The notes beneath the pieces were generated by a model. It had not been told where the DNA came from. It saw only the letters and a list, made by a program, of their open reading frames with translations, and did not search any database. A stretch of DNA of 64,000 bases, from NCBI GenBank assembly GCA_029641185.1, contig JAPWGK010000029.1, positions 62,001 to 126,000 of the forward strand, read 5' to 3'. Shown here one piece after another: positions 22,407 through 31,567 of this stretch. The DNA comes from Pseudofabraea citricarpa (Eukaryota > Ascomycota > Leotiomycetes > Helotiales > Dermateaceae). Made by a program: the position numbers and the translations under genes. The first letter of the stretch is position 1, and each line of letters starts with the position of its first letter.

Positions 22407-23371
22407 GTAGATATGGTGAAGCATGGAGACAACACGGCTCTTAGTAGGGCAGGCGATTATTGAACACTCATTTTCAATTTTACATTTTGGGTCTGGATTG
22501 CAATTTTACCTACTATAAAGTAGGGGTGTATGATTTTATTCATTTTTTATATTTAATTCTGCTATACAATCAAATTGATGATGCATTTATAATGTTTGCG
22601 ATAATTACTCCAAACTTGACTCGGTCACAATATATAATGCTTCATCTTTTCTCTTGCAAGCTATGCACATAAGTTCTTCATTTCACATCACTTATCTGGT
22701 CAAGACTATCGAAATGGGGCTGAAGTTCAAGAACAGCACTGCAGTATACTCATACGGAAACCACGTCATATAGCTTCGAAGCCCCGCATGAATCTTTGAT
22801 GATACAACGGAGCTACTTCCTGAACCAAGCAGTCAAATATGGTGGCATCACAAACTACCCTGTGCCAACTAGGTGAAAAACGCAAGCATGGTCTTAAATC
22901 CACACAGGTCTGACAAGCTGGCATATGCAGTCATGCGGCGAGGTTGTGATACGTGCATAGTAAACGTCGCTTAGAGAGTCCACCACAGCATTCTAACTAG
23001 GGCCAGAACAGGTGTTCGATGGCTTATGCAGCCAAGTTCAACATTAACCTTTTCGATCGCCAATACCCCATTTATTGTAAAATTACCCATGCTGGATATG
23101 AAACGTTAGACTAATAAACATTATTTTGGGTTCAACGGGTGGAGATAGAATTTAGGGCCTTTTAACGACTTGGCATTCTGCCTATCAACAGCAATACTTC
23201 ACGTGGAAATATTGCTCGTGTTTGTGCAATAGTGATGCACCGCGTAATTTCATTTAGAGCAATCCCATTTAACTATCTACCTAGGTATGTTTTCTCGAAT
23301 TGGCATCCAAATTCTGAACGTTGATGTTTAGATTTCCTTCCAGTAGCGAGTATGTGAACTATAGCATTATC
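22407..23371. other. AT-rich convergent intergenic region
   Basis: About 965 bases between two converging UstYa-type genes. AT-rich with a CTACCTAGGTATG element near 23276-23288. No coding potential seen. Confidence 0.45.
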
Positions 23372-24573
23372 TCAAGGCGGCGACGAAAGCGCCTTGGCAC
23401 CAGGAGGCTTCAACGGCATCATGGGGGCACCTTCCGGCAACTGATGATCAACAGTCCATTGCCAGATTCCCTCAAAGTTGCGGCAAGTCTGCTTGGTGTT
23501 GAAATCTGGCCAAGGCCGCGCTCGTTGCTCAATCCAGTGCGCCGTCACCAGCCCAACATCAGCATGGCACATCACAAACTGTCTGAGCATTTCAACGCAA
23601 TGGTCTGGAATTAGGATTAGTCTTTTTTACAACTAGAGTCAAATATAACAATGGGAATTATGGGATTGCTACCTAAGTGAACTTTAAATGTCTCTTCTTT
23701 GTCCTTGAAGTCGGGGTCGTGCTTGAGATAGTACTCATACTTGAAATGTGATGCCTTACGAAGTAAATTCTGATTTCAAATTAGTTTACTACAGACACAT
23801 AGAGGTCTCGTGCCATGGACTTACCACGCAATGTAACTATATCGTAAGAAATCATGGTTAACGAGACTCTTAGGACGTAGTATAGTTGATTTTACCTGAT
23901 GTGAGAATTCAACCTGAAGAAAATAGCCTCCTCCATACTCTGCTCCATTTGTGGCGGCCGTTTCGGGATCATTTCCAATCTTGCGGTATTGCTCTTCTGT
24001 CACCGAAAGATCTAGTGGTCGGACTAACTGATGTTAGCAAAGCATCCATATAGTATTATTTCCTAATTACACATAGATATCTTGTCCCAGGCTTGGTCTA
24101 CCTGTGGACTTGGATCACCTCTATACGGCGATGGCCATCGGATAGATCCGTTACGTCTCGTTTCAATGATAGCATTAGGAACTTGATCTAGTAATGGAGC
24201 TTGTAGAGAAGTATATTAACATTATTGATTTCGTACACTTTGGAATGAACTTACAGTATGAAGATGTTTCCAAAAAACATCCCTTCTTCAATCTACTTTC
24301 ATCCAGCCAGACCAACATAGTCATAGCAACAACTAGAATAATAGATAATGCCCATCCACTATACATGATATAGCCCCCATGGGAATTTTTCGCACGCCGG
24401 GCAGGAAGTCGACTATCAGGGTATCCAAGCAGTTCGGATTTGGATGTTCTTTGGTCTTCGTCATCATCAAAATTATGATGCACAGGTTCATACCGCTTGA
24501 TAGGGCGGAAAAGGTGCGATCCAATAGACAAAAGTCCCACCGAGGAGAAGAAGCGTTTGGTTCGAGGATACAT
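23372..24573 (-). CDS. UstYa-family (DUF3328) oxidase-like protein with a 12-base microexon
   Basis: Six exons (24573-24255, 24187-24071, 24023-23896, 23836-23825, 23769-23673, 23604-23372) give 301 residues. Seen: basic N-terminus; one membrane helix about residues 68-88; YRGDPSPQVDQAWDKI, the family element; EYGGGYFLQVEFSHQ; then exon 4, only 12 bases, encoding LHCV, which completes HQLHC at 187-191; NLLRKASHFKYEYY; second motif HLDHCVEMLRQFVMC (223-237); and TCRNFEGIWQW. Without the microexon the signature would be lost, which supports it strongly. The boundary of intron 2 is less certain. It is the paralogue most like 21211-22406 and is the UstYa gene closest to the precursor-peptide gene, transcribed in the same direction. 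Predicted to oxidise the peptide's aromatic side chains. Confidence 0.88.
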
Positions 24574-25954
24574 GGTTCCCGTAAGGTCTACCAGAAGAAG
24601 TATATAGTTTTGAACCGAGAGAAAAAAGAAACAAGAGGATTTGAGCCACTAAGAGGCAGAGTAAAAGTGAAGAACACAGAGGAGGAGGAGGAACTTCAAC
24701 CTCAGATTCGTAAACGATAATCAAGCCAGAGAAATTGGAACCACTTTGAGATTAAGATAACTTGAAATTAGAGCTATTCATGCTGCCTAGAACGGCAATT
24801 TTGTTCATGTTACATCTTTTGGAATAAATGAGCGCACCAACCAGAAGGTCCCGGAGATAACACTCTTCATGCGGGGCACATGGAATATCCAATAGAGCTT
24901 TGATCATGACGAAGTTCTCACTCACAGGCAAAGAAGTGATCGTTATCAGTGCCATACCAAGGTTGCAACATGGATGATTCGGAATTTGTTTCCTCGCTTG
25001 GTGTTGTCCTTGATTTGTGAATGGCGTGTGTTCCGGGGTAAAATTCGCCAATTGACGTTTGTAGGGGGGTAACTCGGCTTAAGGACGCATATTTAGGTAC
25101 GCACGTAGTGTGACTGTAATAAATGGTCTCCAAGTTTCGCTCAAGATGCGGGGAACTAAGAAAATAAGCTTAGCAAGCTTTGCCATCCCGTGGCGGATGG
25201 GTCCTTAGGGCTGCAACGTAACCCTCCTGGTTAATAAGCATTTTTCTTGGCTACCTATACAGTTTCTTTGTGGGGTCTTTCATGCATAATCGGATTCCCA
25301 ATAGTAGATCTGCGTTACACGGCACAACTTAAAGCCGAGTTGATACTTCCTCGCTTGTAAGCACAACGCCATGGGGGCAGCAATTGTTAATTTGTGCTTA
25401 TTCCTATAAACGCTAAATTAGATCCATGATTTTTTAATCGTGAAATTATGAGAGAGTCCGGCATAACAGGCCAATTGGAGGTGCAGCATTCAAGTACATC
25501 TTATCCCGTACGGGGTTGTTTCCATATCTATCGATTACATGAGTCCGTTCTAAAAAAAACCTTGGCGTCATATTTACAAGCGAGGGGATATGTCTCGCTC
25601 TCTCTTTATCGATGCTGACTTGCAAAAGTCTTCAAGAGTTTATACGACCCAGGAATGCATGTACGCAACAAATTTGTTCATGTTACGGGTGTAAACATTC
25701 TCCACTAAACTTGATGATAAAAATATCATTAATTGACAATGTTAAGGACCGTTCCTCCGATAACCCACGCTAAATGTGGCAAACAGAAAGCGCTTAACGA
25801 GTGGGCTAGGTAATGACCAACGAAGAGAAGAAAGAAATTCCCAAATTATTCTGATCTCCTCCATCTCCAGAGAACTCCGCCAACTGCGGATCTACAACCT
25901 GCTCACTCTGACTTTCCGTCTCATCGCTGTAGTCATATGGATTTCAAATCTCGT
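24574..25954. other. Intergenic region downstream of the precursor gene
   Basis: About 1.4 kb between the start of a UstYa gene and the stop codon of the precursor gene. Its right end (25920-25954) holds most of a decayed precursor repeat; beyond that an open minus-strand frame runs to about 25813. The rest has only short chance ORFs, including one at 24752-25051 with no recognised features. Confidence 0.45.
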
Positions 25955-25967
25955 TTACAAAGACACC
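25920..25967 (-). repeat. Decayed fourth copy of the precursor repeat
   Basis: Read in the frame two bases off the precursor frame, these 16 codons line up with the repeat unit. Position by position they match Gly, Phe, Glu-Ile, Asn, Tyr, Tyr and Asp-Glu of the intact units, but the Trp codon TGG is TGA, Ser before Tyr is Pro, and Gly between the Tyr residues is Asp. A frame change upstream puts the normal stop codon (25957-25955) inside it. No KKKR follows. This is a degenerate repeat, or an exon tail reached by splicing I cannot resolve. Confidence 0.6.
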
Positions 25968-26414
25968 ACAGAGGTCTTGGCATGCTCGCTAGTCACAGCC
26001 TCTCGCTTCTTCTTCTCGTCATAGCCGTAACTGTTCCAGATACTCTCAAGAGAGGTGAAGAGGCCAGCATCAACCTCTTCTGTCTCTGCGACGGCTACGG
26101 CCTCTCGCTTCTTTTTTTCATCGTAGCCGTAGCTATTCCAGATGCTCTCAAGGGAAGTAAAGAGGCCAGCGTCAACCTCTTCTGTCTCTGGGATGGCTAC
26201 AGCATCTCGTTTCTTCTTCTCGTCATACCCATAACTATTCCAGATGCTTTCGAGAGAGGTGAAAAGACCGGCGTCTACTTCTTCTGTCTCCTGGTTGGGC
26301 ACTAATACTTTGTCAGTCATATGAATCCACCACATATTCAACAAGGACCATACCTGGGGCGGCAAAGACACCTCCTAAGATGGCAGCGTACCAGATTGTC
26401 TTGGTGAAATGCAT
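25955..26414 (-). CDS. Secreted repeat precursor peptide of a dikaritin-type RiPP
   Basis: Two exons (26414-26354, 26301-25955) encode 135 residues. Seen: signal peptide MHFTKTIWYAAILGGVFAAP; a 52-base intron with CTGAC branch site; then three units that each read ETEEVDAGLFTSLES, then IWNSYGYDE, then KKKR, linked by a short DAVAIP/EAVAVA spacer. Each unit thus ends in a kexin (Kex2) site directly after an aromatic-rich segment. This is the layout of dikaritin precursors such as those of ustiloxin and asperipin, where the core peptide lies just before or near the basic site. The likely core lies within WNSYGYDE, offering one Trp and two Tyr for oxidative cross-linking; exact ends are not determined. 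The only precursor-like gene in the window, it sits amid seven UstYa-family genes. Divergent from the MFS gene at 27547. Confidence 0.93.
26003..26290 (-). repeat. Three tandem 34-codon repeat units in the precursor
   Basis: Units at 26290-26189, 26188-26087 and 26086-26003 (the last lacks the spacer). The 28 residues from ETEEVD to KKKR are identical in all three, yet the DNA differs at many third positions (for example SYGYD uses AGT TAT GGG TAT GAC, AGC TAC GGC TAC GAT and AGT TAC GGC TAT GAC). So the protein sequence is conserved while the DNA drifts. Confidence 0.93.
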
Positions 26415-27546
26415 TTTGCTGAATGAAGTTTTCAAGCGGGACTAAAGTGTGCTATTGAGACAAGAAGCGAGAGATGACACAAATATGAAATTTGAAGTTC
26501 GTTCCTGTTGACCTGAATTTAAACTATTTAGGTTCTTGTTACTAGCTTATAATCCAATGATCGAGACTTGCTATCTCCCACGGGCTTTTCCTTTCCTGGG
26601 CTTTTCTCGCGGGCTTTCACCGACGTATGGGGTAAGATTCATATGCAGCACTTGATCACAACATACAAGTCCTGGATGGTCTCATTGAGATCATTTAGGG
26701 GTATCATGTAACGTTTGATACATGCCATGTAGACGCACCGCTCTCTATCTGCAGTCATTCTCCACTTTCATGTCTCGAGCAGGATATATGTATGCCATTT
26801 GCTAGGGTGACTGCATTTTTATCGCTACGCCATCGATACGCCTTGCCTTCGGGGTAGAATCTTAACTAGGACTTGTCTGCATATTATTTCTGTAATACGG
26901 AGGAACAGGGTTGGTCATGGATGTGTTCATGACGAAATCATCCATCCCCTGAACCAGAGGATAAGAAGTTTCCTGGAATCAAGCCATGCACAGCGTCTGG
27001 GCACTCATGACATAGGTACAGCTGACTTCTTTTTTTGATCTACGCCAGTAGAAACCCGTTCCCTAGATATTCTAAATCTCTGCATTCTAATGATATCCTA
27101 CATCGCCGCCTTTAGATGAGTTTCCGTTGGACTTCTTGCATCTGCAAGTTGACATAAAAGTGAACATGCACGCCTGTGCAGTCTAAGTATTTCCATTTTA
27201 GGTATGAATCACTTTCATTTATCCGTCAGTCTTTATATTCCGTAGAAAATTTGGTCATTTGTCTATTATTCCTGGCTATTGCGTGATCCAAATACCATTT
27301 TCCGTAACGGAAAATCTATGCAAGAATAAGGCGTAGAAATCAAGTGACTTTGTTCCTGAAAACGACTCGGTAACATGATCATAATACGTTTATCAGTAAC
27401 CATGTAGTATACGATAACAGTTGTCGGTTACATTAGTACTTTCTCAGTAGTAGATTGGTCTTCCAGGAATCTTGTCACCAATTTTGAAAACTTGAAGTCA
27501 CTCGGAAGGAACGAGTATTCGAGGCACTCTTGTACCTCCGTCTAAG
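26415..27546. promoter_or_regulatory. Divergent intergenic region upstream of the precursor peptide
   Basis: About 1.13 kb shared by the precursor gene (minus) and an MFS gene (plus). The precursor's leader side is pyrimidine-rich, as is common for strongly expressed fungal genes. No specific binding site recognised. Confidence 0.45.
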
Positions 27547-29481
27547 ATGGCCACAGATACAACGGAAACTCCATCGTCATGGAGAACATTGCCACGCAAA
27601 GATCAGCTCGCTATTTTGACTTTATGTCGTATTGTTGACTTTTTCCAGATGACTTCTTTCCAGACAATTTGCTATTACCAATTGAAGTCTTTTAACAAAG
27701 TTGCATTGGAACAAAACTTGTCGTGGCAGACTGGCGTAGCCTTAGCAAGCTTTACTGCCAGTCAGTCGTGTACCGCGATCCTTTGGGGTTATATCGCAGA
27801 TACAAAGTGGTGCGGTAGAAAAAATGCATTGCTTATCGGCCTTGTGGGGACCAGCTTGTCTTGTGTTGGCGTAGCCTTTTCCCAGTCTTTTGCTTGGGTA
27901 GTTGTGTTCCGTGTCCTAGGAGGCACTTTGAATGGTACGGTTGGCGTGGTGTAAGTACGGCCGCTCAAAGAACTTTTGTCCCAAAGTTGACATTGAGCAG
28001 GCGAACAATGATATCTGAAGTTATAGGTCACAAAAAGTAAGCATTTTTTGATTATTGGAGTTCCCGAGCATTCAGATCGTGTGATAGTACAGCTAAACTC
28101 TTATTTAGACATCAAGCGCGTGCATTTATGCTTTTGCCGGCAAGTTTCAGCATTGCAGCCATCATTGGACCAGGTTGGTGACCTGTGGAGTGTGATAGCC
28201 CATCTTACTGATCTTCGTCGTAGTCTCCGCTGGATGGTTGTCTGATCCCACGGTCACTTATACTAAAGTTTTCACCGGAGTCGAGTGGTTGAGAAAGTAT
28301 GCCTTCAGTCTACCATTACTGTTGAGTGCATTGCTTCTAGCACTAATATCACTCATTGTGCTCTTCAAGCTTGACGAGGTAAGTCTCTTGATCTAACCAG
28401 ATCAAATTGTGTGACTCTAAACAGATTTAGACATTGGAAGGATATAATTCAGACGCGTTTGTCAAGCGCACAGTACGACAGATTTTACGAATCTACCCCT
28501 ATTCTTGTGAAACACCTCCAAATGGTGATTATTCTCTCCTGGTTGAAGAAGGCAACTCTACACCCTCTATACCAAAACCAGCCCCAATTTGCTATAATGA
28601 TGTATCAAATGAGCCAAGCTTGAAGTCAAGACTGTCTTTTCGCAGAATATGGACTTCTAATGTCGTCTTAACCATGGTATCATTGGCATTCTTCGAGTTC
28701 CACCTGGGGTGAGCTTCCCCCAACCCCTACATTTAATTAGTCGCTTTTCATAACAATTGATGTCTAGGGCATTTGGTAGTATCTGGCCTCTCCTACTTTC
28801 AAGCCCCAGAACAGATAATTCAAGCAATGGCGGCTTTCGTGGTCTGAGCGGAGGCCTTGGCATGTCGCCTCAGAGCCTTGGGTATACGACAGCTTTCGCT
28901 GGAGGTGCAGGTCTTGTTCTTCAAATTCTTCTTTATCCCTCCATTCATCGAAAGATTGGCACTTTGAAGTGCTTTCAAATATTCTTACTCCTTTTTCCTG
29001 TTGTATACGCCTTGTCGCCTTTTTTAGTCACCATATCAGGACCTTCGCCTGCATCGAGAGAAGCTGCCATTTGGGTCTGCATTATTATTCTGCTTTTTGC
29101 TCACAGCTCAAGTCGAATCTTCTGTATACCCGCTTCAATCACACTTTTGAATAATTGTTCACCGCATCCTTCTGTTCTCGGGATTGTGCACGGAATCGGC
29201 CAGTCCACATCCGCAGCGTTTCGGACGATTGGGCCTGCTTGTGCTGGATATTGTAAGTATATTATTTTAATAATACCTTTACCATTACAAGCATGCTAAT
29301 GGCTCTTGTCGTCTCAGTGTATGGAATAGGTTACGCAAATGGATCAATTGGCATTAGTTGGTGGGCAGTCGCAGCATCTGCACTAGCAGGCTGGCTTGCT
29401 TCACTGGTGATTCGCGAGGGGTCTGGTCATGAGATTATCTTGCCCGGCGAAGAAGATGACAACGAGAAAACAATTCCATGA
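27547..29481 (+). CDS. MFS transporter (DHA1/ZIF-like)
   Basis: Seven exons (27547-27950, 28001-28036, 28109-28173, 28224-28378, 28431-28708, 28768-29252, 29318-29481) give 528 residues. Seen: LPRKDQLAILTLCRIVDFFQMTSFQTICYYQL opening helix 1; GYIADTKWCGRKNALLIG, the DxxGR-type loop 2-3 motif; FRVLGGTLNG in helix 4; IGPVSAGWLSDP in helix 5; a central loop of about 90 residues; LGYTTAFAGGAGLVLQI and a second set of helices; an acidic tail. It resembles the fungal DHA1 transporters often called zinc-induced-facilitator-like or ZRT-type MFS, several of which export secondary metabolites. It is the direct divergent neighbour of the precursor gene, making it the best candidate exporter of the peptide product; this is inference. 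Confidence 0.9.
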
Positions 29482-29887
29482 AGAAATAACTATTTGTACT
29501 GTAGAGTTGCAATCTCCTGTTGGACATATTCTACTGGTAGAAAAGATTCATTTAGATAACCATTATCCACATAACAACATGGATAAATATAACTTATTCG
29601 ATCCTTAGTCTGATTCCACAACTTATTATACTATTTGAGTGTTAGATCGCTTGCCCCTCTATCTTCACAATACTAAGTTTATTGAGTGGAAGTTTACAGG
29701 TTCTTTAAACAACTTTATTGCAAAGCGTTGAATTTGAATTAATCCTCAACGAGTTGGGTCTTAGGTGCCAAGGAACCTATTTAAATGAAAGAATTGTTGT
29801 CCCCCCTTTCATAATCAGCTCTTTACGCTTTCTGGTGGGTTCTAAGTACAATTTCCAGCACTACTCTACATCCTTAACCTCAGAAAT
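29482..29887. other. Convergent intergenic region
   Basis: About 400 AT-rich bases between the ends of the MFS gene and the next UstYa-type gene. No features seen. Confidence 0.4.
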
Positions 29888-30779
29888 TTAGACCTGCCAG
29901 GTTGAATTGTAAACTCTCTCTTGTTCAATTTGAAAGACACGTAGTGCTTCAAAATTTATGCAATCATGCTCAATTCCCCACCCAGTAACAGTAGAGGCTT
30001 CGCCATGCCCCCCTTCGACGATAAGGGGCGAGTGTCCCTCAATTGAAAAGCCTGAGCCACAAGAGATAGCCTGCCTAAGGTATTCGAAGCAGTGATCAAC
30101 ATGTGCATCCCAGGCCGCTTCTGAGTACTCGGTTATGACTGGATTGTCTCCTTTCACTTGCCAATAGTGGAAGCGCACAAGATTCTGTAAGGGCTTCAGC
30201 ATATTATAAAGAGTGTTGCTTCCAGCTTTATCGAGATACGAAATCTAAAAATCTAAACGAAATGCTTACCAGACAGTGCAACTCATGCAGTAACGAGACA
30301 ACATAGAATTTCCTTGGGACGGGAGATGCCATGTTCTCATGATGAAAAGGAGGGCCAGTTCCTTCTATCAGCCCGTACATATCTGGATCTTCTAGATACA
30401 GAGCATCGTGACCTTGTTGAATAAGTGAAATGGTCAAGGTTACAATTTTGGTTGAAAACATACCTGCAACAAGACGGTCCCAGTTATGGTTCGTCTGGTT
30501 GGACGGACCAATGTAAGTTTCATCGGGCTCGAATACTCTTTTCACTCGATCAAAGACCTCTGGCGGAAAGGGATGGGTAGAGGCGAGGCCAGGATAATTG
30601 ACAAATCTAGGGCGACGATAAAAGTCTATTGCTAAGAACCAGCCACTGGCAAGTAGCAGTAAAAAGATATTGTAGAGAACCCTTCGAAGACCACTGCGTC
30701 GCTTAGGAACATAAACATCGTCCAAATCTCTATCGACGCTGTCTGAGAGACGGCTTTGCAGTGATGTGTATGGTGACAT
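29888..30779 (-). CDS. UstYa-family (DUF3328) oxidase-like protein
   Basis: Three exons (30779-30464, 30412-30270, 30184-29888) give 251 residues. Seen: N-terminus MSPYTSLQSRL; one membrane helix about residues 34-52 (VLYNIFLLLLASGWFLAI); PDETYIGPSNQTNHNWDRLVAG; FYVVSLLHELHCL, giving HELHC at 148-152 with an intron directly after the Leu codon; LVRFHYWQ; second motif HVDHCFEYLRQAISC (181-195); and CINFEALRVF near the end. It pairs with 17846-18736 as a subgroup (same YIG.SN.TN..W and CxN[WF]EAL elements). Both catalytic-type motifs are intact. Predicted to take part in oxidising the RiPP core. Confidence 0.91.
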
Positions 30780-31567
30780 GACAAAACGCTCAAAGTGCGG
30801 CTGTTTGCAAGCAAGTTCAGAAGTTCAGAATCCGATAGATGAGAATCAGAGCTGGGGATCCCCAAGATACCGAAGATTCTCAATGATAGTGGTTTGTTAT
30901 CATTGGCCTCGTTGAAGACCGTCAGAAATAAGCAAAACAAGGCGTCAAAAATCAGTGAAATGAGGGGTAAGTGAAGTTTGGGGTTATCTGACATGCATAT
31001 GCTGCAAATTTCATACCTAGCTATCGATCTTTTGTACCATTGTAGTATTATACATGAATGTGTTTCAGTCCGATAGGCCTGGGTTATGCAATGACACATC
31101 TTCCTCAATACGGCTATCGTTCCTTGCCTGCAGCTGACAGCATCACCATTGCCGAGATAAGGTATTACTCCCCCAGTCTAAATAGCATACCTAAGGATAA
31201 ATCCTGCACGTCTGAACGGACCGAGCCTGTACATCCCTGAAACCAAATATTTCGCCATTCTCGAGTGAAATGAGGTGATATTCCTAGTTTAGATTCCTAA
31301 CATGGCTCGGTGTACATACCAAGGGGCCATCCTTGTATTCCTTTGCAGACCGATCCTAGCGACCGCAACAAGTGTCGGAGGAACCAGCTGGCACAATAAA
31401 ATATGTGGTGAAATGCTTAGTATCGTGCAACACGGGATCTAGATCTTGAGTCTCAGCATCCGTAGTAGGTGGGCCATATGTTTTTTTTTTAAAAAAAAAA
31501 AAGGGGGGCGAAATAACATAGGGTAGTTGGCCTGACCTGCTCGCCCTCTATCTTTAAGTCTTTGAGA
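30780..31567. other. Divergent intergenic region with a T/A palindromic tract
   Basis: About 790 bases between divergent starts. At 31481-31502 ten T are followed by twelve A and then G-rich sequence, a short perfect inverted tract just upstream of the MFS gene. Promoters for both flanking genes must lie here. No coding potential seen. Confidence 0.45.

Noticed and set aside
25776..26305. Plus-strand open frames of 82 and 122 codons over the precursor
   Set aside because: They are antisense shadows of the repeat units; they have no signal, and the minus-strand frame has a signal peptide, an intron and kexin sites.
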